From NCBI RefSeq assembly GCF_018224885.1, contig NZ_JAGTXB010000023.1:62001-126000 (forward strand): DNA of 64,000 nt, written 5' to 3'. The position numbers and the translations under genes are program-made. Every line of letters begins with the position of its first letter. Within the stretch, counting starts at the first letter, position 1. Positions 8,990 through 18,929 of the stretch are shown piece after piece. This stretch comes from Chitinophaga hostae (GTDB lineage: Bacteria; Bacteroidota; Bacteroidia; Chitinophagales; Chitinophagaceae). The notes below the pieces were generated by a model. That model was given only the letters and a program-made list of their open reading frames with translations. It was not told the origin of the DNA and made no database searches.

Positions 8990-9784
8990 ATGAAAAACCA
9001 ATTCTTCGCTACAGCAATGCTGGTTTCAGCATCCTTGTTGTTTTTGAGCGCATGCAGCAAAAATGAAACCATGTCGTCGGCAGGTAATTCAAAGCTAAGT
9101 GTTTACCTGACAGACGATCCGGCCGCCTACGATGCGGTAAACATTGATATCAAAGATATCCAGGTAAATACATCCACTGATGCAGATGCAGGATGGCAAT
9201 CCCTTCCGGTAGTACGCCCCGGGGTATACAACCTGCTGGATTTCAGAAACGGGTTGGATACCTTGCTGGCTTCCAAAGAGTTGCCCGCGGGTCGTATTTC
9301 ACAGATCAGGCTGGTGCTGGGTACCAATAACAGCGTCGTTGTAAAGGGTACTACCTATCCGCTGGAAACACCTTCTGCACAGCAATCAGGCTTAAAACTC
9401 AATGTACAGGCCGACCTGGTAGCGGATGTAGAATACCGTTTGTGGCTGGACTTTGATGCCAATCGTTCCATTGTTACCACCGGCAGCAACAAGTATATCC
9501 TGAAGCCGGTGATCCGCACATTCACAAAGGCAACGAGTGGTACTATCAAAGGAACCGCATTACCGCTCTTGCATGTGAAAGGCGTATTTGCTATACAAAG
9601 CACCGACACCATTGCCGCCGCTATTCCGGACGCGTTAACCGGTGTATATGTACTGTCCGGACTAAACGCCGGTACCTATAATGTGGCAATAGCAGGAGAT
9701 GGTATTTTGAAAGATACTGTGGTAGCTAATGTAGCCGTAAAGGTGGGAGAAGTTTCTAACGTAGGGATTATAACATTGAAATAG
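8990..9784 (+). CDS. DUF4382 lipoprotein
   Basis: A 264-residue protein with a lipoprotein signal (lipobox LSAC). It has a DUF4382 domain that starts with KLSVYLTDDPAAYDAVNIDI and includes the family's SQIRLVLG stretch. A second, carboxypeptidase-regulatory-like beta segment (GTIKGTALPLLHVKGV) lies near the C-terminus. DUF4382 proteins are surface or periplasmic beta-sandwich proteins of unknown role, common in Bacteroidota. The gene stands alone; its stop codon abuts the 283-base palindrome that separates it from the convergent cytochrome gene. Confidence 0.85.
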   Translation: MKNQFFATAMLVSASLLFLSACSKNETMSSAGNSKLSVYLTDDPAAYDAVNIDIKDIQVNTSTDADAGWQSLPVVRPGVYNLLDFRNGLDTLLASKELPAGRISQIRLVLGTNNSVVVKGTTYPLETPSAQQSGLKLNVQADLVADVEYRLWLDFDANRSIVTTGSNKYILKPVIRTFTKATSGTIKGTALPLLHVKGVFAIQSTDTIAAAIPDALTGVYVLSGLNAGTYNVAIAGDGILKDTVVANVAVKVGEVSNVGIITLK

Positions 9785-10063
9785 CTTTTAGCCATTAGCT
9801 TTTAGCTTTTAGTAGAAATGCAGCGAAATTTGTCTTGCCCAGGATTAGATTGATTTTGTTGATTTACAGGATTTTTATTTGTGATTTTAAAAAGATTTGG
9901 GAAGACACAAGCGAATGAGATTCGCTTATGTCTTCCCAAATCTTTTTAAAATCAAAAAATCACAAATAAAAATCCTGTAAATCAACAAAATCAATCTAAT
10001 CCTGGGCAAGACAAATTTCGCTGCATTTCTACTAAAAGCTAATGGCTAAAAGCTAAAAGCTAT
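9781..10063. repeat. long palindromic element 1
   Basis: A near-perfect inverted repeat. The core arms run 9811-9916 and 9920-10034 around a 3-base spacer, with one mismatch and one 7-base bulge. Tip motif CTTGCCCAGGATTA and centre GCGAATgagATTCGC are clear. Outside the core both ends carry TTTTAGC/ATTAGC heptamers, in a slightly different order on each side. It fills the gap between two convergent genes and could end transcription in both directions. It belongs to the same family as the elements near 19.6, 23.9, 32.4 and 33.5 kb. Confidence 0.92.
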
Positions 10064-10064
10064 A

Positions 10065-11060
10065 TCAGTATACCGCTTTCAACCCTTTCGTTTTCCAGTA
10101 ATCGATGATCGGCTTATAAGGACCGAATTTGTGCTGCGCTACGGAAAAGGTGTCTGCAAACGGGCCATGGTCGTAATCGATGGCTTTTTCTACGATATGC
10201 GGATAGTCAAAACTTTTTGGATTGGGCCGGGAGTGAATAAGATCATTATTCACGAAGGCGGCAATATCCATTGCTTCTGCATCTGTGAGAAAAGGTTTAC
10301 CTGGTGCAACTTTATCGTAGGGCATGTTATTTTTCAGCCACTCGGCTTGTTTAATAACGCGGTGCATGCTGGAACCGGGTTGATAAGCGCTATTGCCCCA
10401 TAGAGGCGGGTATACGTAGGTGCTTTTATCGGCATTCCATTGTCCTTCGCCGTTGGCGCCATGACAACGGGCGCAGTTATCCTGGTATAGCAGTTGTCCG
10501 TGTTGCGGATTGGCGGCTATATCCGGGAAGGTCAGGTGCAGGTTTTTAGCGCCTTTAAAAGGTTTGTCTTTCGGCACGAAGGTGCTGATCCATTTGAAGT
10601 AAGACAAAAACGCCACCATTTCTTTGCTGTCCAGTGGCAGCGGTTTGCCGTTATGCGGGCGCATTACGCAGTTGTTCACCCTTTCGGCGAGCGTAAGTAC
10701 TTTGCCTTCCCGGCCGCGATACTGTGGATAATGATCGTGCGAAGACATCAGGTTAAAGGAAAACGCTTTGGTACCTGCGTCCTGGTGGCAATTGGTGCAA
10801 TTCATTTTATTGCCGAGGTATTTGCCGGCGCTTCCATCCGGCCCGATATAACGGGCGGTGTTGAGCATCAGTTCCCTGCCGTAGCGAACGGATGCTCCAA
10901 ACTGATCGTTCGGTATAAGAGTGGTGTCGATGCTGATATATTTTTCTTCAGGAGCGGGAGTTACTGCTGCTGCTGTTGTTTTTCCTTCAGATGATCCACA
11001 GGAAGAAATGACTGCAAATCCCCCCAGACCAATCAATCCCATCACTATTAAGCTTCTCAT
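10065..11060 (-). CDS. dihaem cytochrome c, thiosulfate dehydrogenase (TsdA)-like
   Basis: A 331-residue protein with a lipoprotein signal (Cys21) and two haem-c motifs, CTNCH at 88-92 and CARCH at 196-200. The first half follows the TsdA pattern: GRELMLNTARYIG, the haem motif, QYRGREGKVLTLAERVNNC and a short HNGKPLP stretch. TsdA couples two thiosulfates to tetrathionate or runs the reverse reaction. Some relatives act on other substrates or only carry electrons, so the reaction is not certain. It is the last gene of a minus-strand run behind an arylsulfate sulfotransferase, 23 bases upstream, which hints at a shared sulfur theme. Confidence 0.78.
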   Translation of the reverse strand: MRSLIVMGLIGLGGFAVISSCGSSEGKTTAAAVTPAPEEKYISIDTTLIPNDQFGASVRYGRELMLNTARYIGPDGSAGKYLGNKMNCTNCHQDAGTKAFSFNLMSSHDHYPQYRGREGKVLTLAERVNNCVMRPHNGKPLPLDSKEMVAFLSYFKWISTFVPKDKPFKGAKNLHLTFPDIAANPQHGQLLYQDNCARCHGANGEGQWNADKSTYVYPPLWGNSAYQPGSSMHRVIKQAEWLKNNMPYDKVAPGKPFLTDAEAMDIAAFVNNDLIHSRPNPKSFDYPHIVEKAIDYDHGPFADTFSVAQHKFGPYKPIIDYWKTKGLKAVY

Positions 11061-11083
11061 GTGTAGTTTTTTTGCGTTGACAT

Positions 11084-12532
11084 TTAATGTTCATAACCCG
11101 GCTGTGTAATGTAGGTAGCTACACGTTCTGCCGGGATAAAGGAGGCGCGGTAAGACGACATCCCTGTTTTCAGTAACCAGAGAAACCTGCCCTGTAAGTT
11201 GGTTAGTATAACGGTATTCCGTTTGGTAGCACATTGCAGCAGGGCGCTGTCGCCCACAAGATAGCTGCTGCCCATTCTCTCATTGTAATTTTCAGGTGGC
11301 AGTTTGGCGTTGGTTACGAGTTGCGCCTGTTTGGTATTTTCGTTTATTTTAAAAGAAAGTGTTCTCGATGTTTTTTTGCTGACACCGTTGTCGAAGAACA
11401 TCAGTTCTCCGTGTTCGTTGATATGTACGGCGTGGGCCTGGTCGAAGAGCGCGGTGTCAGGCAATGGAAAATCGCCGCCTTTCCCGAATGCCCACAGGCG
11501 TTTGCCGGTGTGTGCATCTATTTTCCATATTTGTCCGTTATTGTAGAAAGAGATGAGGTAGTTGCCATCTTTATCAAATGTTACGCAGTTGGCGTGCATC
11601 CAGTCTTTCTTTTCTTTGAGAATATTTTTATCATCCAGCGGGTTGATGGCATCAAAAACGGTCCACTTCCATACTTGTTTGCCTTGCCGGTTGAGTACCA
11701 ATATACCATCACCTTTCACGGTATCTTTTGTACTGCCTCCTTTGCTGCTCAGGTCTACTATTCTTTCTTCCACGCAGAGGGTCACCAGCTCATTTTTGGG
11801 ATTCAGGAGTATTTCATGGTGGATGGTTTGTTTAAAATCCTGTTGCCCTTTTTTCAGGTGTACGAGGGTGTCGCCGGTTAAGGAGAGTTCAAGTATTTCA
11901 TCGCCGTAGCTGGTTTCGTAGGCCGGGCCGCCCAACAGTGCGAGGAAGGTGTTGTTGCTGGTAAATCCTGCTACTTTAAATCCGGTGCCACTTACCTGGT
12001 GGTACCATACGATATGTCCTTTTGCATTCAGCAAAAATAATACGCCCGGGTCATCGCGGCGTGACACCATCACGTAGCCTTTCCTGAAATTTACCGGCAG
12101 TACGGAGCTGTCGGGACAAACTACGTCGAAATTATCTTTCATCCACACGGGGTAGTCGATGGTATTGAATGAATACACCTTGCTGTTATATAAATCCTTA
12201 CCATGGCCTGTTTTTATGCGATACTCATAGGTCTGTACCGGCATCAGGTTAGTGAGTACAATGGTATGATGCAGCTGATGCAGTGACAGCGGGGTAGTGG
12301 TGGATTGTGCTTCCTTTCCTTTGGGCCAGTATTCTACCGCGGCGTCTACGGTGTCGGTACATTGTATGGCTACCCTTACCTTGATGGCGTTTTGTCCCTG
12401 TGAAGTAAGGGAAATTTCGGTGATGTCGTTTCCTCCGTTGTCATTGCAGGCTTGCAGTAACAATAAAAACGCAGCTGCCATTGGTACCAATGGCAGCATG
12501 CGTTGTATTTTATTCCATCTAATCATTTGCAA
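11084..12532 (-). CDS. arylsulfate sulfotransferase-like lipoprotein
   Basis: A 482-residue protein with a lipoprotein signal (lipobox LLQAC). It contains an N-terminal fibronectin-like segment, then a six-bladed-propeller-type body resembling the arylsulfate sulfotransferase (ASST) family. Typical stretches are GVLFLLNAKGHIVWYHQV, HHEILLNPKNELVTL, WMHANCVTFDKDGNYLISF and GKRLWAFGKGGDF. ASST moves sulfate from one phenol to another through a sulfo-histidine. Conserved His residues in the HHE and HANC motifs are present, but activity is unproven. It lies 30 bases after SusD and 23 before the cytochrome gene in one operon-like run. Confidence 0.78.
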   Translation of the reverse strand: MQMIRWNKIQRMLPLVPMAAAFLLLLQACNDNGGNDITEISLTSQGQNAIKVRVAIQCTDTVDAAVEYWPKGKEAQSTTTPLSLHQLHHTIVLTNLMPVQTYEYRIKTGHGKDLYNSKVYSFNTIDYPVWMKDNFDVVCPDSSVLPVNFRKGYVMVSRRDDPGVLFLLNAKGHIVWYHQVSGTGFKVAGFTSNNTFLALLGGPAYETSYGDEILELSLTGDTLVHLKKGQQDFKQTIHHEILLNPKNELVTLCVEERIVDLSSKGGSTKDTVKGDGILVLNRQGKQVWKWTVFDAINPLDDKNILKEKKDWMHANCVTFDKDGNYLISFYNNGQIWKIDAHTGKRLWAFGKGGDFPLPDTALFDQAHAVHINEHGELMFFDNGVSKKTSRTLSFKINENTKQAQLVTNAKLPPENYNERMGSSYLVGDSALLQCATKRNTVILTNLQGRFLWLLKTGMSSYRASFIPAERVATYITQPGYEH

Positions 12533-12562
12533 TATTGAATCATTAAGGAAGACAACATATCT

Positions 12563-14092
12563 CTAATGGCGACGGTCACCGTTGCTAAGACTTTTATTCA
12601 AATCCACCTGCGCCTGGGGATAAGAAAAGTATTTATCCCTGGGTAAAGTAATGCTGGCAGGTTTTCCTACCGCTGTAAGATACGTATTTACCACGCTTTC
12701 GTATTTACCCATGCGGATCAGGTCCTGTCTGCGTTTGCACTCAAAGAAAAATTCCCAGCCGCGTTCCTGGAGGATAGCGTTGCGCAGGGTTTCTTTGGTG
12801 AAGGTGCCGGCGGCGCCCAGCCCTGTGGCGTGGGAGCGGCTTTTTACCTGGTTGATCAGGGTGATGGATTCACCATTGGGTCCGTTGAGCTCATTCAGTG
12901 CTTCCGCTCTGCACAGCAGGATGTCGGCGTAACGCAGGATCGGGAATACGTGACCATCGTAATAGGTGGTGGAGCCTTTCGGATCTGCAAATTTTGTGGT
13001 AGCTACATCCGGCATATAATAGAAACCTGCAGGTGGATTGGTTTGTCCCGGAGGCGCTTGCATATAATGGAGACCATCAGTGCCGATGTAATCGGAGTAA
13101 AACATTTTCTTACGGTCGTCATTGGCTGCAAAGGTGTTCCAGAAATACCAGGTGAGAGCGAAGTATTGCCATCTGTCTGTTACCACAGGATTATTGATAG
13201 GACCGAAATGGTTCATGATTTCCACTGCATCATTCAACGGATCAGCCAGTGCGCTAAAAATGCTTTCTTCACTCCATTTATTTTTTTCCGCAAACAATCC
13301 GGCATAGGAAGGGTATAATCCGTATCCTAGTTTCATGATTTCTGTGGTCAGGTCCAGGGCTTTTTGCCATTCATGTTCACGCATATACAGTTTGCACAAC
13401 AAGGACATGGCGGCGCCTTTGGTGGCACGACCTATGTCATTAGTGCTGTATATGTCGCTGTTGGTGTAATTAGCGGGCAAATGTTGGGCTGCAAATTCCA
13501 GGTCGCTGATGATCAGTTTATTAACCTCGGCTACCGGTGTAGTGGGTAAAGGCGCTTCATAATCTGGATTCTCAAAATTTTTGGCTACTGTTTCTTCCGT
13601 AACCATGATCACGGGGCCAAAGGCATCAGTAAGATCCACATAACCAAGTGCGCGCAGGAAGCGAAGTTCTGCAGTAAATTGGTTCTTTTGTGCATCGGTG
13701 ATGCTGGTCATTTTGGGAATGTAATGCAAGGAAATGTTTGCGTCACTAACCAGTTTGTACTGATGTTGCCATGCAAAGGCCAGGTAGGTATTTGCCGGCG
13801 CCCATTGGCAATCGGACATTAAACCTACATCTCCGCCGGAGCTGGCATGCCCAATGTCAGTAGTAAGATCAGAAATAGTTACCTGGAATCCTGCATAATA
13901 CATCCAGGCATCGGATTTTCCGCTGGGTTGTTTAAGTCTTGCATAAACCCCGTTTACAGCTGCTTTGGCGTCACTGAGTGTCACAAAGGCATTGTCTGCA
14001 ACAAGATTACTATAAACTTTTGGTTCCACCATCTTTTTACACGAAACTGTACCAAGCAACAAGGTGGTTAATGCGATATATGCGTATTTCAT
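12563..14092 (-). CDS. SusD/RagB-family nutrient-binding lipoprotein
   Basis: A 509-residue protein with a lipoprotein signal (VSCKK) and the SusD pattern. This includes an N-terminal NAFVTLSDAKAAVNGVYARL helix, TPR-like middle helices (QFTAELRFLRALGYVDLTDAFG) and a C-terminal RYADILLCRAEALNELNG segment. It should cap the partner SusC on the outer membrane and hold the incoming ligand. It starts 20 bases after the SusC stop. The ligand is unknown; adjacent genes do not include glycosidases, unlike a typical polysaccharide locus. Confidence 0.92.
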   Translation of the reverse strand: MKYAYIALTTLLLGTVSCKKMVEPKVYSNLVADNAFVTLSDAKAAVNGVYARLKQPSGKSDAWMYYAGFQVTISDLTTDIGHASSGGDVGLMSDCQWAPANTYLAFAWQHQYKLVSDANISLHYIPKMTSITDAQKNQFTAELRFLRALGYVDLTDAFGPVIMVTEETVAKNFENPDYEAPLPTTPVAEVNKLIISDLEFAAQHLPANYTNSDIYSTNDIGRATKGAAMSLLCKLYMREHEWQKALDLTTEIMKLGYGLYPSYAGLFAEKNKWSEESIFSALADPLNDAVEIMNHFGPINNPVVTDRWQYFALTWYFWNTFAANDDRKKMFYSDYIGTDGLHYMQAPPGQTNPPAGFYYMPDVATTKFADPKGSTTYYDGHVFPILRYADILLCRAEALNELNGPNGESITLINQVKSRSHATGLGAAGTFTKETLRNAILQERGWEFFFECKRRQDLIRMGKYESVVNTYLTAVGKPASITLPRDKYFSYPQAQVDLNKSLSNGDRRH

Positions 14093-14112
14093 TTGTTCCG
14101 GAATTTACAGGT

Positions 14113-17100
14113 TTAGAAATTTAATTTAAGCCCCACGGTAAAGGTGCGATAAGCAGGAAAAGCCGTATAATCCAGTCCGGAAGAAAGGTTGGCATTGTTG
14201 CCGCTGTTGTTCAGGTTGGCGTTGATATCGCTGCCTGTTCTGAGATTTGTATTTACCTCGGGATCAGTTCCTGTGTATTTAGTGATAGTGAATAAATTTT
14301 GAACGGAGCCATACACCTTAATGCCACTCATGCTTTTCAGAAAAGTTTTAGCTACAGGGATATTATATCCGAGGGTAACCATTTTGCAACGCAGGTAAGA
14401 CGCGTTTTCCACAAAGCGGGAATTCATCAAGCCTCCGTAAGCAATGGCGTATCCATCTCTCGGAATATCGGTATTTTCGTTGGCAGTGGTCCACCGGTTC
14501 AGCGCTGCTTTACCCGGACCGGATTCCAGTACCAGGGCGGTTGCATTGTACAGGCTGTAATCCAATGCGCCCTGCAGGAATATATTCAGTTCAAATCCTT
14601 TGTAGGCAAAGTTGTTATTAATGCCATAGATCCAGTGAGGATTGGCATGGCCGAGGTAAGTACGGTCATTAGCGTCGATGATGCCATCCGGTTTGCCATC
14701 AGGACCGCTGATGTCTTTGAATTTTGGATCACCAGGTTTAGATGAAGGCTGTGCGGTGTGTGCTTCGCCGGTTTTGATCACACCATCGTAAATATAACCG
14801 AAGAAAGTGCTCAGCTCCTGTCCGGGCGCCAGTTTGGTAAAGTCCATTCCACGGCCGCCATACAGGTTGGCGGTTTGTGTGATTACATAAGGACGGCCAC
14901 CAAGATCGAGACAGTTTTGTTTATTATAGGCAATATTGAGTGTAGTGTTCCACGTGAATGCATGGTTCACAATATTTTCCGTATTAATGGATAATTCTAC
15001 TCCTTTGTTTTCAATGCTTCCTGCATTCACAGTTTGTGAGGAGAAGCCGTTCCAGTCGCCGATCGGCATATCGAAGATCAGCTTATTGGTTTTTTTACGG
15101 TAGTAGTCAATAGTTGCAGACACGCGGTTGCTCCAAAAGCCCATATCAATACCAATGTCGAGTTGGGCGGTGTTTTCCCATTGCAGATCTTCATTTGGTA
15201 AACGGGTAATAACAGTACCGCCGTAGCTATCGCTTCCTGTTCCCAATGATACATTAGTAGGGCCAAAAGTAGGCAAGTAAATATAGTCACCAATCCTGTC
15301 ATTACCGGTGAGACCATAGCCACCTCTGACTTTAAGATTGGAAAATATGTTCAGATCTTTAATGAAGTCTTCCTCACTGGCTCTCCATGCGATAGATCCG
15401 GATGGGAATGCACCAAAACGGTTGTTGCCACCAAAACGGGAAGATCCATCTCTGCGGAATGTGAAAGTAGCGAGATATTTATCTTTCAGTGAATAGTTTA
15501 AGCGGCCATAAAAGGACCCCATTTTTGTTGGAATATCCGCAGTGATGCTCGACAAACGTTCTGTACCGGCGTCGAGGTTGTGATACAGGAAGATATCGGT
15601 GCTAAATTTCTGTACCTGCGAGTAATGTCTTGAGTATGCATCAGATTGATAAGATGCACCTGCTACCAGGTTGAAAGAGTGAATTTTGTTAAACACTTTT
15701 TTATAGGTAAAATAGGCTTCCACCAGGTTACGCGTAAAAGAAAGATCGTTGACACTGGCTTTACCACCTACTTTTTCGCCATCCACCAGGTCGCGGGGCA
15801 GATAGGTGCCTTCTTTGGTAGTGGTATATTCTGTACCTCCGTTTACGCGGAAATTAAGTCCGTCGAGGATCTCGTAGTCTGCGTATATATTGATATTCAT
15901 CTTATTCTCGTAGCGGTCGTTGGTAGGCGCCATTAACCATGCCAGCGGATTGTCCCTGCCTTTGAATCTTGCATAGGTGCCGTCAGCATTGTATACCGGG
16001 ATGGCCGGAGAAGCGGTTAATACACCATACATTACGTTTGAGGGTACGATATTACCATCGTATGTTTTGAAGTTGGTATAGGCATGAGATCCGTAAACGC
16101 TGGCGCCGGTTTTGAAATGTTTGGTAAACTGCCGGTCGTAGTTCAAACGAACGGAATATCTTTCAAAGTTGGTATTTTTCAATGCACCGTCCTGCCGGAA
16201 GTAGTTGCCGGACAGGGCTACACGGTCTTCCGGGGTACCGCCGCTTACGCTGAGGTTATGGCTTTGCACCATGCCGGGGCGGGTGGTTAATTGAAACCAG
16301 TTGGCATTGCGGCCGCTGGCGAGGTCTTCTGCGGTATAAAATGCGGGCTGACCTTTTTCAATGGCTTTGGCATTGGTCACCTGCATATTTTCAAGACCAT
16401 TCATCTTATCATATTCCTTTACGATCTTTTGGGTACCGTAGTAGCCGTCGTACTGAATAGCCGGTTTACCGGATTTACCTCTTTTGGTGGTGATCATTAC
16501 CACACCGTTGGCGCCGCGTGCGCCATAGATGGCGGTAGACGAAGCGTCTTTGAGGATTTGTATATCATCGATATCGTTTGGGTTGATGTCTTTACCTGTT
16601 TCGGACGGAAAGCCATCCACCACATACAAAGGTTCGTTGGTAGATTTGATGGAGTTGCCACCGCGGATGCGCACGATGGTTTGTCCGCCGGGAGCAGCAT
16701 TTGTTTGACTCACCTGTACGCCCGCAGCACGGCCCTGTATGGCCTGTGCGGCATTGGAAGTAACGCCGCCGTTGTTCATCTGGTCGCTGGAAATGGAACT
16801 GATAGAACCGGTGAGGTCTTTTTTCTTTGTGGTACCATATCCTACTACCACTACGTCGGTGAGGTTGGATATATCGTCTTCCAGTACAACTTTGAAAGTG
16901 GTGGTGCTACCATCAATTTTCACCGACCATGGTTTAAAGCCGACCATGGAAAACTCGAGTGTTTCGCCCGGGTTGGCGGTGATGCTGAAACTACCGTCTG
17001 CTTTTGTAACAGCGCCATGCCTGGTTCCTTTTACAGTAACCGTGGCGCCTGGCAGTGGTTGTCCTTTGGAGGTGGTTACCGTACCATGTATTTCTATTGG

Positions 17101-17499
17101 CGGCGGTGGTGTGCTGGCCGGTTGTAATAAGGCTGACTTGTTTTTTACGATGATGGCTCCGCCTTCAATCGTGTAGCTGAGTGGCTGGTTGGCCATGATG
17201 AGGTTCAGCGCGTCGTTGACAGGCATGTTTTTTACGACGATATTTGCTTTGCCGCTTTTTTCAAGCAGGGCTTCGTCAGCCAGGATATTTAATCCTGTTT
17301 GTTTGTTGATTTCGCGGAATACATCTTTTGCGCTGGCATTTTTGAAAGAGAGGCTCACCAATTGGTTTTGTGCGCCTGCCGCGCTGACCTGCATTCCGGT
17401 AGCGAGACAAAGCAGGGTCAGTAGTCTCCTGACCTTCTGATGTTTGGTAGAGCGCCGGTTGCTGTCATACCGGGTACAGGCAATAGTACTTAATTGCAT
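14113..17499 (-). CDS. SusC/RagA-family TonB-dependent outer-membrane transporter with STN domain
   Basis: An 1128-residue protein. After the signal region (cleavage near AGA-QNQ) comes an STN (secretin/TonB short N-terminal) domain at about 45-120 (FREINKQTGLNILADEALL). A carboxypeptidase-D-like beta domain (GTVTTSKGQPLPGATVTVKG), a plug (TDVVVVGYGTTKKKDLTGSI; PLYVVDGFP) and the beta-barrel to the terminal FTVGLKLNF follow. The STN domain is the part that talks to FecR-type anti-sigma factors, and a FecR and an ECF sigma gene stand directly upstream. The protein therefore probably both imports a ligand and signals its presence. Confidence 0.95.
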   Translation of the reverse strand: MQLSTIACTRYDSNRRSTKHQKVRRLLTLLCLATGMQVSAAGAQNQLVSLSFKNASAKDVFREINKQTGLNILADEALLEKSGKANIVVKNMPVNDALNLIMANQPLSYTIEGGAIIVKNKSALLQPASTPPPPIEIHGTVTTSKGQPLPGATVTVKGTRHGAVTKADGSFSITANPGETLEFSMVGFKPWSVKIDGSTTTFKVVLEDDISNLTDVVVVGYGTTKKKDLTGSISSISSDQMNNGGVTSNAAQAIQGRAAGVQVSQTNAAPGGQTIVRIRGGNSIKSTNEPLYVVDGFPSETGKDINPNDIDDIQILKDASSTAIYGARGANGVVMITTKRGKSGKPAIQYDGYYGTQKIVKEYDKMNGLENMQVTNAKAIEKGQPAFYTAEDLASGRNANWFQLTTRPGMVQSHNLSVSGGTPEDRVALSGNYFRQDGALKNTNFERYSVRLNYDRQFTKHFKTGASVYGSHAYTNFKTYDGNIVPSNVMYGVLTASPAIPVYNADGTYARFKGRDNPLAWLMAPTNDRYENKMNINIYADYEILDGLNFRVNGGTEYTTTKEGTYLPRDLVDGEKVGGKASVNDLSFTRNLVEAYFTYKKVFNKIHSFNLVAGASYQSDAYSRHYSQVQKFSTDIFLYHNLDAGTERLSSITADIPTKMGSFYGRLNYSLKDKYLATFTFRRDGSSRFGGNNRFGAFPSGSIAWRASEEDFIKDLNIFSNLKVRGGYGLTGNDRIGDYIYLPTFGPTNVSLGTGSDSYGGTVITRLPNEDLQWENTAQLDIGIDMGFWSNRVSATIDYYRKKTNKLIFDMPIGDWNGFSSQTVNAGSIENKGVELSINTENIVNHAFTWNTTLNIAYNKQNCLDLGGRPYVITQTANLYGGRGMDFTKLAPGQELSTFFGYIYDGVIKTGEAHTAQPSSKPGDPKFKDISGPDGKPDGIIDANDRTYLGHANPHWIYGINNNFAYKGFELNIFLQGALDYSLYNATALVLESGPGKAALNRWTTANENTDIPRDGYAIAYGGLMNSRFVENASYLRCKMVTLGYNIPVAKTFLKSMSGIKVYGSVQNLFTITKYTGTDPEVNTNLRTGSDINANLNNSGNNANLSSGLDYTAFPAYRTFTVGLKLNF

Positions 17500-17625
17500 A
17501 CTTCTGCTGGATTTTGATTAGATAAAATGGTTCGGTTGCTTCAGCTTTACTTAACTGTAACAGTGGCTTACAGGCCTATTTTATTGGTTGATTTGATTGC
17601 TCACTTGTAAACTTGTAAACCGATG

Positions 17626-18876
17626 TTATTCTCCCAGGACAATCAGTTTTTTCCCTTCTAATCTATATGAAACATCATTTGCATTCAGCATTTTTAATAC
17701 ATTCACGAGACTGCTTTTGCGGCTGATCATGCCAAAGAATTTTCTTGGCTTTACTTTGCCTTCGTATATAATTTCCACGTCGTACCAATGCGAAAACTGC
17801 CGCAGTACGGTGGTCAGGTCTGTGCTTTCAAACCTGAAGTAGCCTTCTTTCCAGGCGGTGATTTCCTCTGTATTGACGCCTGTTACTCTTTTTAGATTTC
17901 CGCCGGGAGTCCATTGTGACTGTTCGCCGGGGGCCAGTTGCATAGTGCCTTTATCGCTGTTTATTTTTACGGCTCCTTCCAGCAGGGTGGTGTTGACGGT
18001 GGCCTCGTCTGCATAGGAGTTGATATTAAATTCGGTACCCAGCACATCTACGGTGATTTGCCGCACCAGTACACGGAAAGGGCGGTGTGCATCGTGTGCA
18101 ATCTGGAAGTAGGCTTCCCCGGTGAGTTCAATTTTGCGCTCATTACCGGCAAAGGTGGCCGGGAAGCGGATCGAAGAACCGGCATTTAGCCATATTTTAC
18201 TGCCATCTGCCAATACCAGCGGGTAGGTTTCCCCGGCGGCGGTAGTTAAGGTATTATAGAGTGGTACGTTGCTTTCTGCGCCCGTTTTTTCATATACCAG
18301 TTGCCCGTTTTTGTTGCGGACAACCGTATTACCCTGTTGGGCCAGTTGCTGCATACCTTTTTCATCCAGTACAATTTTCTCCCCGTTGGCCAGGGTGAGT
18401 ACGGTCTTGGTTTTGCCCGGTGTGGTATCTGTTTTTGCTGCTACGGTGGCTACGGGCGCCGGTGTTTGCCGGCGTTGCAGCAGCAGGTAGCCTGCCGGAA
18501 TGGCCATACCCAATAATATGGCGGCAGCGGCGGCGATGCGCCATTTGCTGCCCGGTGCCCGGTATTCACGGATGATGCCGCGTGGCGCCGACCCGCCATG
18601 ATTAAATAATCCTTTTACAGCAGTATTACCCGGATCTGTTGCTTTTATATGCTTTAAGAGCTTATTTCTGACCCGATCACCATGATCGGACGACACAGGT
18701 GTCATTTCCGGTTTAACCTCCCGGAATGCCGCCTGTATTTCGTTTAGCAGCGTGCGGTTGGAAACATCCCGCCGCAGGTACTCCATTAGCTCGGTCGCCT
18801 CAGTTGGTGTGCACTTCTGCTGTTGCCAGCGTTGCAGTAAATGTTGATAGTAGGTATCGTTTTTTTCTGCGGACAT
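17626..18876 (-). CDS. FecR-family anti-sigma factor
   Basis: A 416-residue protein, started at MSAEKNDTYY; the frame extends 15 codons upstream but gives an unlikely tail. It has a cytoplasmic N-terminal part, one transmembrane segment (WRIAAAAAILLGMAIPAGYLL) and a periplasmic FecR domain (LADGSKIWLNAGSSIRFP; VDVLGTEFNINSY). The C-terminal STN-like segment includes ITAWKEGYFRFES. It holds the adjacent ECF sigma factor inactive until the SusC STN domain reports substrate. It lies 53 bases after the sigma gene. Confidence 0.93.
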   Translation of the reverse strand: MSAEKNDTYYQHLLQRWQQQKCTPTEATELMEYLRRDVSNRTLLNEIQAAFREVKPEMTPVSSDHGDRVRNKLLKHIKATDPGNTAVKGLFNHGGSAPRGIIREYRAPGSKWRIAAAAAILLGMAIPAGYLLLQRRQTPAPVATVAAKTDTTPGKTKTVLTLANGEKIVLDEKGMQQLAQQGNTVVRNKNGQLVYEKTGAESNVPLYNTLTTAAGETYPLVLADGSKIWLNAGSSIRFPATFAGNERKIELTGEAYFQIAHDAHRPFRVLVRQITVDVLGTEFNINSYADEATVNTTLLEGAVKINSDKGTMQLAPGEQSQWTPGGNLKRVTGVNTEEITAWKEGYFRFESTDLTTVLRQFSHWYDVEIIYEGKVKPRKFFGMISRKSSLVNVLKMLNANDVSYRLEGKKLIVLGE

Positions 18877-18929
18877 ATCTATACTATCCGGAAAATGACG
18901 GGTAGGGTGGGTCGGGTACAAAAAAAATT

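Noticed and set aside
9781..10063. Palindromes as simple Rho-independent terminators
   Set aside because: They are far longer than terminators, share tips and centres at different sites, and some lie between genes of the same direction; termination may be a side effect.
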